This document shows, piece by piece, positions 1 through 11,784 of a DNA stretch of 64,000 nt (its first letter is position 1; each line of letters opens with the position of its first letter). Source of the DNA: Monosporascus cannonballus. Lineage: Eukaryota; Ascomycota; Sordariomycetes; Xylariales. Where the stretch lies: positions 62,001 through 126,000 of the forward strand of contig QJNS01000054.1 in the NCBI GenBank assembly GCA_004154925.1. The letters are read 5' to 3'. The translations under genes and the position numbers were made by a program. The notes below the pieces were generated by a model. It made no database searches. It was not told the DNA's origin and saw nothing but the letters and a program-made list of their open reading frames with translations.

Positions 1-499
1 TTTAACGTATTTTTAACGTTTTGTAAATAATATAAATAATTATTTTTTTTAATTAAAAATGTTATATAATTTTCCGATTATTATTTTTTCTTATAAATAT
101 ATTTTATTTTTATGCGAAAATATATCGGCCGTAATATTTAAACGGCCGGTATAAAATTCGATATAAAAATTAAAACAGGATAAATCCTTTAATTACCTTA
201 TTTAACATTTATTTAACTTTTTAATAATTCTAAAATACTTTAAATTTTTATAATTGGTAATAATTTTAAATAAGGTTACTGCGTTATATAATTCTATATT
301 TTACGTTTTTGAATAATTTATTATTATTAAAAATTTCTTATTATATATTTTGTAATTAATTTTATTAAGAACTTGTTAAAATAATAAGTAAATAAACGTA
401 ATATTTTTAACTTATTAATCTAAAATAAATAATTTCCGTATATTACTATTAAATAATTTATTTTTAATACTATAAACTTTTCGGGGTATTATTACGTTA

Positions 500-1290
500 A
501 AACCGGTTCCGTTATAAAAACGCTTTTAAAATATTCGAACGTTTTTTTTTTAACGGAATAAGGTTTTTTCCCGGATTAAATTTATTAAAAATACCAATAT
601 ATCCGCATAATAAGCTATAGAATCGCGATAAAAGTTTGCGAACTCTAAGAAAATTCGGATTCCTTTAAACATTTTATAAGTTTTTTATTTTTTAATCGTA
701 CGTAACTTTTCGAGGTCTATTTATATCCCTTTCCCGACGTTTATAATAAATTTAAGATATTTTATCGTTTTTACGGCAAATTCGTACTTAAGAATATCCA
801 GATTTAAATCTGCTTTTCCTAAATAATTTAAAATCTTTTTTATTTTTTATATATAATCCTTTTTCGATCCGGAAAAAAATGTCGTTTATATATATTAAGT
901 AGAAAACGTCGAACTACTCCCTTAAAACCCCGTTAACATATTGCTATAAAATTGCGGAAACCCCGTATAAACCGAACGGTATTACTAGCTATTCGTATAA
1001 ATCGAAATATGTTCGAAATATTATCTTTTACTTATTTTCTTCCTTAATCCTAATCTTATAAAATATTATTCGGATATTTATTTTCGTAAATTATTTAACG
1101 TAAAAAAATAACTTTAAAATTTCCGAAATAAAAGGTAAAAAATAATAGTTTTTCTCGGTTATTATATTTAACGTTTGATAATTATAATAAAAATATTTTT
1201 TTGCTCCGGGTATTTTTATCAATAAAACCGGAACCCTTAAAAGTAAATTATTTATGCGGATATACTCTTTATCTAAAATTTCCATTAAAT
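500..1290 (-). pseudogene. gypsy1 reverse transcriptase remnant
   Basis: This is the reverse transcriptase that would copy the element's RNA into DNA. The minus frame at 1091-1285 reads VPVLLIKIPGAKK, then YNYQTLNIITEKNYYFLPFI, the RT signature usually seen as PVLLVKKPDGG / DYRALNxITVKNRYPLPLI. After a frame change an IPFGL-like segment follows. The catalytic YxDD box appears as YIND at about 878-895, with the second-last D turned to N, as a G-to-A change would do. At 500-650 the NFYRxSIAYYADI segment matches the RT/RNase H connection (FYRRFI). Frameshifts and stops rule out function. Confidence 0.75.
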
Positions 1291-2209
1291 CTTTCCTTAA
1301 AGTTAATAATTCGTCCTTAATTATATTATATAAGGGCCTTTATAATATTAACATTTCCTTTTTTACTTTATTTTTACGTAATAAAATTAAATACTTTATT
1401 CCGGGGCAAAATAAAAATAAAACATCGCCTAATTTCCTATCGAATAATTTCTAAAATACTTTTAATTTAAATAAAAACTTTTCGTTAACCTTTTTTTTCT
1501 TAGGCGTTAACGCCTTATTAATATCGGCCAAAATAATTAAAAATAATTAAACTTCTTATTTAATCTCTTTAATCTTTTTTATCTTCCAAAATTCCGCTCC
1601 GAAAACGGCAATTAAATTTCTTTTTTCTTACGAATTATTTATATATTATTTCCTTAAATTTCGTATCTTTTTTCGTAAAACTTTATATAATTTACTGCGG
1701 TTATCGTTAAAAAATTCTTTTCGGTTACGTATATAATGTCGTAAGATTTTATTTAAGGTTTTCTTAAAATTAAAAAATAGTTAAAGCTATTAATAATATA
1801 TGCAAATATTTTGGCTTTAAAACCGTTAATATTTATCTTTATATATAATATTTCCTTAAATTTTTCTTACTATTGTTAATTTCTTTTCGAATCTTTTTAA
1901 TTCGTATAATTTTATTAAAATTTAAGGTAACTGTAAGCATTTTACGAACGTTTTGTTTATTATAATAAAATATTTATATTTTTAATTAATAAAAATGTTT
2001 ATAACTTTTTCTTAATTAATGTATATATTAATAATAAATAAAATACCGTCCATATTTTGCTTCGCAATTTTTATTTCGGCTTAGGTCGTTTTTCGTTTCC
2101 GAACGTATTAATATTTAGGAATTACTTTTTTTTCGTTTTTAAACTCCGGCTTTTCGTTTTCGTATATTTTTGACGAATTAATTCTTTTCTACAATTTCTT
2201 TATTAATAA

Positions 2210-2255
2210 AAACGAGCAACGGTTTGCCTTATAATTAAAACGTTTATAGCATAAA
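2210..2255 (-). pseudogene. possible gag zinc knuckle of gypsy1
   Basis: The minus frame reads CYKRFNYKANRC, spaced like a retroviral-type CX2CX4HX4C knuckle but with the second Cys and the His replaced. It sits where gag's C-terminus is expected, between the RT and the candidate 5' LTR. The motif is short and damaged, so the call is tentative. Confidence 0.3.
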
Positions 2256-3382
2256 TAAAAGTTTTTCGCTTTACGAGCGTTCCGTTTTTTTAAAATTATT
2301 TATTACGTATATTATTTTGGCGCTAAAAGTAAAATTTAAAATCCTTACTTTTACCGTTCTATTGCCGAAATACCCGTTATGTTTATAATATTACTTGAAA
2401 TATTTTTTATTTAATTTTTATTATTTAATTAAATTAGTAAAGAATTCTTCGTTTTTTTACCGCATTATTCTTTTAAGACGTTCGGCAATTTCTATTAGTT
2501 TATTTATTTATACGTTATAACTTTTAAGGAAATCCATTAGGATTAAAATTTAAATAAGTTTTTTATTTAATATTCTCTTTAAAAACGTAAACTTTATTTT
2601 CGTTAGTTAAATATTGTTGTTTATATTTATTAACGTTTTTTCGAATAAGGAATAAAATAACGAAAATTTCGTATTATCGGTTTACTTTAAATTCCGAAAA
2701 CATTCGGTTATTCTTTTCTTTTTATACAGATTATTATATTATTTGTATAATATTTAAAGAAAACTAATAAAATTATAAATAATATTTAGGCTTCCGATAA
2801 TATAATAAATAATAGCCGTACGTTATATATTAATTTCGAACCTTTCGTATATAACGTAAAACTGCTTACGAAGTTTTCCTACGAAAATAACGTTTATTTT
2901 AAGCTTATAAGTTATAAATACGTATTATCCGAGGAATTTCTTTTTTATCTCGTCGAAATTCTCCGGCCAAAATAACAGTTTCCGTTTGGCTCCTGCTATT
3001 AGTTCGGTTATTTGAACCGTTTTTACGAAATAGCTTAATTATGCTTTCGATCGTTATTAAAACGAAAAAAAATCGGTATTCGTAAAGGCTATTACGTTCC
3101 CAATTTATAATTAAATAATAAACTTTTATTAAATAATTAAACCATTTTTAAGTTTTTCGGCCGTTTATATCAATTCCTTATTTGCTTTATGTTACGCTTT
3201 TATATATTTACGGAATTAAATTATTTCTTTTTCGCTTTTTTCGAACTGGTAATTTATATATTATTTTATAGCCGCTATCGAACTTATTAAGGCTTTCGTT
3301 ATAACGTTAAATACCCTTTATAATTCTGGATTAATAAAGGCCTTTTATTACGCCTTATAAAAAATATTCGAAAATCCTAATA

Positions 3383-3612
3383 TGTGATCCCGAACGTTTT
3401 TTATTCTGCTAAATAATAAGCTAAGAAATATATAAAAAGCTTTACTTAAACGGTCTATAATTAATAACTAATAAAAATTTATTTTCTAGCTAAAAAAAAA
3501 GGAAAATAAAAATACAGTTATATATGTTCGCATATAAGGCGCTGCGCTAATGCTGCTTAGTACCGGCGTTTGTTCGATGCTCCATAATAGGGCTCCATAC
3601 AGCTCCATCACA
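3383..3612 (-). repeat. candidate 5' LTR of gypsy1
   Basis: The segment starts TGTGAT and ends ATCACA, a perfect 6-bp terminal inverted repeat of the TG...CA type that bounds LTRs. It lies just upstream (minus sense) of gag. Its core (about 3535-3612) is much richer in G and C than the surroundings, and a TATATA-containing stretch (about 3517-3522) lies inside, as expected for an LTR promoter. Only one copy is in the window, so the boundaries rest on the inverted repeat alone. Confidence 0.45.
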
Positions 3613-5468
3613 ATAATAATGTAATTTAAATTTTATTTAGCAGCAACGCGTTAAGTTGTTAATAATTTAACTTTTTAACAGTTGGAATAATTTCGGATAT
3701 AAACGGATAAGGTTATATAACTCTACCTTTCCAATAGTTTGTTTTATTAGAGATGTTTAAAATGTTTTTTAAAGTTTTTAATAATTACTGAATTAAAGAA
3801 ATTTTGTTAAAACCCGAATTATGGGCTTCACTAACTTTAATTTCTATTTTCTATTTTTTATAAGTTTTATAATTAGAAATATTTATAACTATTACAATTA
3901 TATTGTAAATAGTCTTTTAGATTTATTGTACGTTAATGTGATATTTATCTCTTTAATAATTTCTGTATTTAAGAGAATATTAATAAAAACAATATTTAAA
4001 ACTTTTAAAAACATTATTATTATCGGTAAAATAAAGATATTATCTATTTAATCGTTTAGTTTTGCGATTTCGAACGAAATTCTTTTCTATTTGCTTTTTA
4101 ATATTTTCGTTTCGTCGAAAATCATGTCTTTAATAATAATAATGCGTTATTGTAAAGGAATATATATCGGATATATATTGCTAATTACCTATTTTATAAA
4201 GTACTCGACCTATGTTTGAGAATTTAATTTTTTTACGCGTTTTATATTTCGCCGAAAAATTTTTGTCAGAGTATAAGCCTTTAATTCGAAAAGTAGGATA
4301 TCCGTTATGTTTATTTTTAAACTGTTTTAGGAAATAAATCCTTTGTTTTTTAAGTAATCATTTGTTAAAAATTTAAATAAAGGTTTTTTATTCGTAAGGT
4401 TATTTATTCGTAAGGTTAGAAGAAATATACGATTAATAATATATATAGTTACTTTTATTACTTTCGGTTATAAATTAGAAAGAAAATCGCTCTTAATAAA
4501 TACATAACGTATTTCCATAATAATTACGCCCTCGGTATATTTTTAAATGTTTACGAGCTCTTTGATATAGAAATAAAAGTTTATAAGATATATCTATATT
4601 AAAAAGCCAATTTTGAAATGTATTTTCGAAGGCAGTCTTTCCGTTTAATATGATTATTTTAATTTTGATATGGAATTGTTTTGTAAAAAAGATTATTGTG
4701 TTTATAAAAGCAGTAAAAATATGTTTTTTCTGTTAAGATATAATTAATTATAATTTTAAAAATTAGATAAACCATAATTAATACTTTTATACGTCTATTA
4801 GAACGATTATTAAATTCAAAGAAATTAAAGTATATTATATTAAAAGCTTTGTTTTTCTTACTCGGTTGCTGTCGTAATATTTCTTTTCGTATTGTAATAA
4901 TTTAATAATTTTGAAATTAAATTGTTAATATTAAAAAAAATGTCGTTTCAATAATTATTTATATTATTTTTGCGAAAATACGAAAACTTAGATATATAAA
5001 ATTTTAGTACTATAACGTAACATTTTTAAAGGTTTTAAGAGGAGTTAAAAGTTGTTGTTGTAAAACTTGTATTATGAAATTAATTTAAAGAGCCGAAGTT
5101 TCTAGATTAAGAGTTCTAGAACAAGAATTTTGTCCTTCAAAACGATAGTAATAGACTTTTTTTAAATTATTGTAAAAGTTATTAGAATATTATCGTTTTC
5201 GTCATTTTTCGGTGTTATTTTAATACGATATATAACCAGTTAATATTTGATTTAATTAATTTTTGCCATTTTCTTTACTTAACGTTTTGTAGTATATAAC
5301 GTTGATTTTATAGTTTTATTAAACTTTAATTTGTTACACTGATTTATTCGAAATTAGGTTAATATAAATCTTAAAAATATATAAATAGTTCTTTAAAAGA
5401 AATGTATTAGACCTTTTTAACGATATGGTAAACGTAATTCTTTATATATTTTCCCTTATAAAAAACCC
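3613..5468 (-). mobile_element. copia A: truncated Ty1/copia fragment
   Basis: This internal fragment of a copia element on the minus strand carries the integrase and the linker towards RT. It aligns by eye, over its whole length, with 6900-8780 of copia B. The homology stops at about 5455-5468, where the LTR of copia B starts, so B appears to have inserted into A. The rest of A (gag and 5' LTR) is missing on the far side of B, where GC-normal island DNA begins. The left side is cut by gypsy1. Plus-strand open stretches here, such as 3821-4051, are AT-rich shadows. Confidence 0.65.
4060..5455 (-). pseudogene. copia A integrase remnant
   Basis: This is a Ty1/copia integrase that would have joined cDNA to the host chromosome. 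The minus frame at about 4320-4545 reads IKSDFLSNLWPKVIKVTIYI and then INRIFLL, the stretch of copia integrases usually seen as GLPxxLWPEAxxxAxYLxNRTP. Further on, SNIYPIYIPLQ and IIIIKDMIFDETK match the conserved region with NIYRIWxP and RDVxFDE at the integrase end. Many stops are TAA or TAG at positions where Q or W is expected, as RIP would create. It is the same region as 7330-8760 in copia B but independently mutated. Confidence 0.7.
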
Positions 5469-5678
5469 TAACATTATATACAGAAGTATATAACTAAAAA
5501 AAAACTGTATTAAAGATTGTCTTACCTCTAAAAGGTTTTCTATAAAAGGTGAAAGTAGTGAACCATGCTTAAATATAGATGAAAACAGTAGTAGTTAGGA
5601 GATAAAAATACCGGAGTGGTCGAAGTTATTTTTATTAGCCGGTTAGCCAATTAAGCTATAGCGTTGTTAGATTTAATA
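5469..5678 (-). repeat. 3' LTR of copia B
   Basis: It is 210 bp and aligns without a net gap to 16654-16863. It contains the shared core ACCGGAGTGGTCGAAG and TAGCCGGTTAG. Compared with the right copy it has many C-to-T and G-to-A changes, for example TTATTTTTAT against CAATTTCCAC, and its end reads AATA where the right copy has AACA. Confidence 0.75.
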
Positions 5679-5689
5679 TATCTTTCAAG

Positions 5690-6640
5690 TTATTTGGAAT
5701 TAATAATTAAAGTTTTTTAACTTTGAAAAAGTGTTTAAAAAAGAAATAGCGTAATAGGTTAGAATAAGTAAAAATAAATGTAAATGGTCGATAAGGTACG
5801 TTAGGGCGCATATTCCACGACGTAATTTAAAAGCTTTTAATAAAATTTGAACCCATTTGTTTAAGTACTAAAATTTAATATTATATTATTAAATTATAAA
5901 AGCTTTATTGAAAAGATTTTTATTAGCGTTATTTTTAAGGTCATTTAGAGATGAAGAGAGAAAATATATCGAAAATAAATGTATAAAAAACGAAAGTAAT
6001 AGCTTTTCGTTATTTAGTAACGTCTGAGCTTAAATTTATATTTTCTAGACTTTTTAACCTTAAAGTAACGTTTTAAATATTTAATAATTTAACGAAGTTT
6101 TGATATTGCTAAAACTTCAAAGGCCTCATTAAGTTATTTATTATTATAGCGCTAATAAACGTGTATTCAATTTTCATTTCTTTTGTTACGTAAATTTTGC
6201 GAAACTAATAATTATAGACGTTAACGTACTTTAATTTCGTAATTAGACGTATAGTTTTTTTAATAATTAACCGTATCGTTTGTTTGTTATTTATCTAGAT
6301 AATCAAGTTCTTTTTTAACATTAGGCTAAGAACCTTAAATAATTTTAATATAAAAACATTTTTTTTAGTCATTTATAAAAACGTTAGGAATTTAGCTTGC
6401 GTATTTGAAATAATAATTGTATTTTACTTATTAACCTTCTATATAATAAGGTTATCGAAAAGTGATAATATGAATTCTTAAGAGCTTTTTCGATTAGAGT
6501 TATCTATAAAAGAAACGTCGTTCGTATATAAAAACGATTATACATTAAGATTTACGTTTTAAATCGCTTTTTATGTGAAGATAACGGTAATTAATGTTTT
6601 TCTCGATATATTTAATTCTATTTCTTTAAATTAAGTATTT
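5690..6640 (-). pseudogene. copia B reverse transcriptase region (heavily decayed)
   Basis: By position this is the RT/RNase H segment of a copia polyprotein, between the integrase and the 3' LTR. At about 6560-6680 the minus frames give KYVENWKILNLKEIELNIS, comparable to the copia RT start where a Trp-containing stretch precedes a substrate-binding helix. I could not find an intact YVDD box because frames are too broken. Assignment rests mainly on order within the element. Confidence 0.45.
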
Positions 6641-7329
6641 TCCAGTTTTCAACATATTTATGCTGTATAAATTTTTAAAGAATTCTTAGAGATACTGAGA
6701 AAATTAATACAATATAAGCGATTATACTCAATTACAGTCGAAAAGATAATATTAAAAACGGTTAAATACGTATTAATTTTTTCGAATTCCAATTTGTAAT
6801 TAATATTGATCGAAAATAACTTTTTTTCGTTTTGCGGTTCGAAATCGATAATGCTTATTTAATTTAAAAGATTTAATTTCGTACGTTATTATCGTAACTA
6901 AAAAGGATTTGGTGATATATTTTTAGATTTATTCGGTAAGAATATATTAAGTTATTAATCATTTAAATTTTTAAAGATTAAAGTAATTTCGAGCGTAAAT
7001 AAATAAGGTTATATCATTTTGCGTTTTAAATCGTTCGTTTTACTAAGAATATTTTAAACGTTATTTTCGAAATTATTATTAACTGCCAAATTAGAGACAA
7101 TGTCGTTAAATATAAATTATAGATTTTATTAATTTCTACGCCTTTTGTTTCCTATAAAACGTTTTGATTAAAAGAGTTTATAATTATTATAATTATATCG
7201 TTAATAACCTTTTTAATTTTACTTTAATTTTAAGTTATATATTTTTTAATTATCTTTATATTTAAAAAACGTTTATTAAAAATAATTCTTGAAATTCTTA
7301 AAAAGGTTGTTTATAATAAGTGGAATAAG

Positions 7330-8760
7330 AATGCTGTCGATTTAATCCTTTAATTTCGCAATTTTAAATTAACACCTTTTTCGTTTGCTTTATTATTTTT
7401 TCGTTTTGTCGCAAATGATATTTTTAACGATAATAACGCGTTATTGTAAAGAAATTTATATTCGATAAATGTTATTAATTACGTATTCTCTGAGTCACTC
7501 AATATATGCTTTATGATTTATTTTCTTAAAAGGTTTTATATTTTGACGCATAATTTTTATAAACGTATAAAGCTTCAATTCGAAAAGTATAATATTTCTT
7601 ACGTTTATTTTTAAACATTTTTAAGAATAAATGTTTTTTAATTAATTATTTGTTACAAATTTAAATAAGGGCGTTTTTAACTTAATGCTTATATAAGTAT
7701 ACAATTAATAATATATATATTATTTTCATAGTTTCTAGCTCTAAATCGAAAAGAAACTTGTTATTAATAATTAAATAACGCGCTTTTATAATAATTATAC
7801 TTTCGGCGCGTTTTTAAATGGTTATAAACTTTTTAATACATAAAAACGAAAGTTTATAAGATATATCTATATTAAAAGTTTATTTTCGAAATTTATATCT
7901 GAAGAGAATTTCGTTATAAGATATAATTATTTTAACCTTGATATAAAACTACGTTGTAGAAAGCCTTTCTAGATTTATTAAAGTAATAATAGTATATTCT
8001 TAGGTTTTAACATATAATTGATGTTAACTTTAATAATTAAATAAGTAATAATTCACGTTTCTGCACGCCCGTTAAAAACGTCGTTAAATTCGAAAAGATT
8101 AACGTATATCGGATTATAATATTTACTTTTTTAACCGGTGGTCGTCGTAATATTTTCTTCTATAATCTATGGTCCTGATAATTCTGAATATAAATTTTTA
8201 AAAATAAATAAATTTTCGCCTCGGTAATTATTTATATTATTTTTTCGAAAACGTGTAAATATAGATATGTAAAATTTGGTACATAATGGAACGTTTTTTT
8301 AAGAGTTTTAAGGAAAATCGGATGTTATTATTATAAAATTTTGATTATAAGATTAATTTAAGTAGTAAAAATTCATAAATTAAGGGCTCCGACACCAAGT
8401 TCTCGTTTTCGTTTTCGAAAATAACTATTTTTTTAAAAATTAGTTTCGTTTTTCGTAATAATAATAATACTCCTTTGTGTAATTACTGTAAATGTTGTTG
8501 AAATATTATCGTTTTTGTCGTTTTTCGACGTTGTTTTAATATAATATATAAGGAATTAACCTTCGATTTAATTTTTTCTGTTATTTTTTTATAACGTCTT
8601 ATAGTATACGACGTAGGTTTTGTAATTTTAGTAAATCTCAACTTCCTAAAATAATCGATATAAAATTAAATGAATATGTGTTTATAAAAAATTAGATAAA
8701 TAATTTCTTTTTAAAAGAGGAAAAAACTATTTGAATAATATAATAAATATAATTTTAAGT
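7330..8760 (-). pseudogene. copia B integrase remnant
   Basis: This is the counterpart of the copia A integrase. Minus frames at about 7390-7480 read VINNIYRI, then ISLQQRVIIVKNIICDKTKK, matching the copy A segment SNIYPIYIPLQ / KDMIFDETK and the family's NIYRIWxP / RDVxFDE signature. Upstream, LKTPLFKFVTNN matches NKKPLFKFLTND in copy A. The open stretch at 8727-8960 (minus, 77 codons) has no motif I recognise and aligns with the 5' edge of copy A. Numerous TAA/TAG stops are present. Confidence 0.65.
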
Positions 8761-9941
8761 ATATATTTGCTTTCAATATTGAAATACTTTTTTCCGGTTA
8801 AAAGCCTTTTGTTAATTTTCGATAAATATAAATTGAGAAAATTAACTTTGCGATTTTTAATATAGAAGTCGAAATAAATATTTAATAACGTAAACCTTTT
8901 CAGTTTATACTCTGTAGTTATATTTTTAGTCTGTAATTTTATAAAAAGTTTTATTATCAAAAACGTTAAAACAAATTAACAAATTTATGGCTTTTTTTAT
9001 AAACGTTTAATCTTTTTAAGTATTAATAAAAAGTGCTCAAAATATACTTATTTACTTTTTTCTAGATTTTAAGGATTTAGTTTTACTTATTAAGTTTAAC
9101 GGTATTGTTAATATACGGATAATTCTTAAATAAATATATTTTTATATAATAATATTATAGTATAAAGCGGTTGTTATTATTATTACCGTCGCTATTCTGG
9201 TTATTATTATTTTAGTTATTATTATTCCGGTTGTTTAAAGGTGTGCTCGTTTAATTAAGAGTTTTTTTTATTTAGAGTAATATCGAACTTTTTCGTAATA
9301 ATTATTTTTCAATAACGCCTTACGCTTTTTACAACTTTATATAGCTTTGAAACCGTTTTACGTATTTTTGTATAGCTGGCAGTTTAATAGGATTTTTATA
9401 TTCGAATATGGCTTTTTTTACAGCAGTAATTTAAATAAGAAATCGGATATATAGGCGTTAATAGTTTTAAGAAAATTTAGTTGGCCGTTATATTCGACAA
9501 CGACTAGGATATAAAGTTTCGTAATTTTAATATATATTTTTAACATGTAAATAATTAGGTATTTATCTGAATTTTGCTAATTTTTAACGTATATTTGTAT
9601 TTAATATTAATTTCATCAATTCGAACGTAACTATTGATTTTAAATATATTTTTAAATCATTTATTTTTTCTCATTTAACCTTTTTTTCAAAATATTTAAT
9701 AATGATTAAAATAAACGGATTAGTTTAAAAACGTATTAACTTTAGCGAACATTCTTTTTAGACGATATATAAAATTATTTTTTATTATATATCTTTAAGG
9801 CCCTTTCGAATTTCGAATAAATTGAGTTATTTAAGGTATATTCGTTAATTATATTATTTTAAAAGTAATAAAGTTTAAGAAGAATTAATATCGTTAATAA
9901 TGGTGGTATTTAAATTACGTTAAGGTTGATATATGCCTATA
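8760..9941 (-). pseudogene. copia B gag/protease region, left part
   Basis: By position this stretch, continued at 16331-16653 beyond the gypsy2 insertion, should encode copia gag and protease. I found no convincing zinc knuckle or D-T/S-G protease motif. It contains TTA/TTG triplet-rich DNA at about 9176-9235. No intact frame remains. Confidence 0.4.
9937..9941. repeat. target-site duplication of gypsy2 (left), CTATA
   Basis: CTATA directly precedes the TGTGAC start of the left LTR and is repeated exactly at 16326-16330 directly after the right LTR. Five base pairs is the usual duplication size for Ty3/gypsy integration. Confidence 0.9.
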
Positions 9942-10344
9942 TGTGACGGTTAAACGGTTTAACTAATTATTAAACCTAAATTATACGAGTTTAATTTAAC
10001 AGAAATATCATAAAATTATAAAGCAATAAAGTAACTTAATTACGTTTTATAATATCAAAAATATATAATAAATTATTAATATTAATAAATAGTTATAAGC
10101 TAAAAGTATATAAAGTATGAGAATAATAAATATATATATTTTTATTTTGGCTTAAAATATTTAAGAAATTTAAACCTTTAAGCCCCTTAAGCCTTTTAAG
10201 TCCTTTAACTAGCTTAAAAGATTGAAGGTATTTGGCACCTTGAAACCTTTAAGCTAATTACGTAATGTCTTAGCTTGAGTCGGATTTAGCTTTTCTTATG
10301 GCCCCGATCGTTTATAACGAAACCAAAACCGTTCGGTTATAATA
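9942..10344 (-). repeat. 3' LTR of gypsy2
   Basis: It begins TGTGACGG and ends TTATAATA (the right copy ends CATAACA). It shares with the right copy the AAGCC/CTTTAA-rich stretch and the block GTAATGTCTTAGCTTGAGTC (right copy: GTAATGTCTTGGCTTGGGTC). Differences are mostly transitions. Confidence 0.9.
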
Positions 10345-10375
10345 CGATTTCCCTCTCTTTAAGATCTTTGTTCCT
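10345..10375 (-). promoter_or_regulatory. polypurine tract next to the 3' LTR of gypsy2
   Basis: Read on the minus strand, the bases just inside the LTR are AAAGAGAGGGAAATCG. This purine run is in the position of the plus-strand primer. The same position in gypsy3 (51585-51602) reads AAGAAAAGGGAAATCG. Confidence 0.7.
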
Positions 10376-10434
10376 AAAGATCAAATTATCCGTTTATTAA
10401 CCCTGATAAGTAACTTTTTTTATATATATTTATT

Positions 10435-10794
10435 ATATCGGATCATATTAAAAAATCTGGTTTTCGTAAACGTATTAATATTTTAGCCTTTTCGGAATAT
10501 ACTAGTTGTTTTAGCTTTATAATGCCCTTTTATTTTTGTTATGAAAATGAAAACGTAAAATGTAAGATCGTTCGAGAGTTTTCGAAATATATACGATATA
10601 TTTACTATAACGGTCTTTGTAATATTTTCGGCCTTTCGAAAATTAAGCACCAAAAACTTTTAAACGAGAAAAATCGTTTAAAGCGTAAAGAAAAACAAGT
10701 TCGTGAAACGTTACAAACCGCTACCAATAAACTGAACCGTTTACAAAAACAAAAACGATTATTTCGTCATCGTGGTATTGAGATATTTTGTTAG
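10435..10794 (+). CDS. antisense accessory ORF of gypsy2 (basic, coiled-coil-like)
   Basis: The reading frame lies on the strand opposite to gag-pol, between the chromodomain and the 3' LTR. From the ATG at 10522 it is open for 90 codons, unusual in DNA this damaged. The frame stays open upstream to an ATA at 10435, which lines up with the ATG (51653) of the homologous frame in gypsy3, so the original start may have been lost by G-to-A change. The product has a Cys-containing first half and a Lys/Arg/Gln-rich helix (KNRLKRKEKQVRETLQ), ending RLFRHRGIEIFC before a TAG. From memory, small fungal proteins with an RRRLLRRRG-type end occur beside chromoviruses; I could not check this. Function is unknown and expression is doubtful after RIP. 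Confidence 0.5.
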   Translation: MSDHIKKSGFRKRINILAFSEYTSCFSFIMPFYFCYENENVKCKIVREFSKYIRYIYYNGLCNIFGLSKIKHQKLLNEKNRLKRKEKQVRETLQTATNKLNRLQKQKRLFRHRGIEIFC

Positions 10795-10984
10795 AGTATT
10801 AAAAATACGGAGGCAATAAAAAAGTTTAAACGTTTCGAAAAAAAAAATAAGAACAGCTAAAGGTTACCGTTATAGCTATTACGTCGGCACAGATTTGAGC
10901 CGACTAGCCCGATATCCCGGCTATTAACTGGTCGGCTGTTAATTGGAACGTGCCTATCGTTATTAGTAAAAGTTTTTTAATAAA

Positions 10985-11130
10985 CGTTGAGCATTTATAA
11001 GATTTTTGGCTGGTTCTCAGGTATTCTCGAAATTTTAGTACTTTTCTCACTTAATTAGATACTAGGTAAACCGGTTTTTTTCTTATATCGAATATTCTTT
11101 CTATTTTATATGCTTATTTTTCTTTTACCT
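10985..11130 (-). pseudogene. chromodomain at the pol C-terminus of gypsy2
   Basis: The minus frame reads YSI, a stop, EKNRFT, a stop, YLIK, a stop, EKY and then NFENT, a stop, EPAKNL. This is the chromodomain pattern YxVExIxxxR...YLVKWxGYxxxxNTWEPxxNL with W codons turned into stops. Chromodomains direct integration towards heterochromatin marks. gypsy3 has the same domain, better preserved. Confidence 0.7.
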
Positions 11131-11784
11131 CCACGTCGTTTTGCGCCGTATATACTTTTATAGTATCCGTTATTAACTTGAATAAAGAAATATGAAAAGC
11201 TGGATAAAATTTGACTTTTGGTAAAAGTTCTAACCAATAATTGTTTTTTTAAAAAAAGAATTTGGCAATTTTATATAGACCGATATATTTCAAATCGATG
11301 TTTTTGCTATGTTCTTTTATTTGAATATTTTTGGTAACGAGAAAAATTATTTTTCTTTTTTCGAAAGTTGGTTCTTTGAAGCTTTTCGATTATAATATTT
11401 ATTTATTTAATTTAGTAAGAAATCCAATTATGTTTTTATTTTTTTTAACATAATTATTTGAATTAATATAACAATTGCTTTAATATTAATTAGGCCGTTA
11501 TTATATATTTTTGTAAACCTTTATAATAAAATCAAAGTTAGCGTTCGCAGATATTGTTTTAATGCTTTCGTAATAGCTGATATTATTGGCCAGTTACACG
11601 ATTAATAACTTTTTAATCTAATTATTTTGGTTATAACAAATGTAATATCGTAAATAGGTTTTAAAGTTTAGTTTATTCGTTTTATTTGTCAGTCTGTTTA
11701 AGATTTAAATACACTGGATAATTTATAACTTAGGCCGATTCACATTATAAGGCTTTGCCAAAATATAAATGTAAATGTTAATCC

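Larger units (their letters stand above)
1..3612 (-). mobile_element. gypsy1: decayed Ty3/gypsy retrotransposon, truncated by the window edge
   Basis: Sense is on the minus strand. The order from high to low coordinate is candidate 5' LTR (3383-3612), gag with a possible CCHC knuckle (about 2215-2250), reverse transcriptase (about 650-1290) and the start of the RT-to-RNase H connection (about 500-650). Integrase and the 3' LTR would lie left of position 1. Almost every frame is broken by RIP-type stops, so the element is dead. Its right edge abuts a piece of copia integrase-RT linker (copia A), which suggests it inserted into that older copy. The target-site duplication cannot be tested because the other end is outside the window. 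Confidence 0.7.

Noticed and set aside
3821..4051. Plus-strand ORF of 76 codons
   Set aside because: Almost only Phe, Ile, Asn, Tyr and Leu, in AT-rich DNA antisense to the copia fragment.
5600..5690. tRNA-like segment (GGAGTGGTCGAAG ... GGTTCAA in the right copy), suggesting a tRNA gene or SINE
   Set aside because: It lies inside both 210-bp copia LTRs, the acceptor and T stems do not pair, and the repeat edges match the LTR ends.
8727..8960. Minus-strand ORF of 77 codons as an independent gene
   Set aside because: Lies inside copia B, in its sense direction, without a motif or its own start context.
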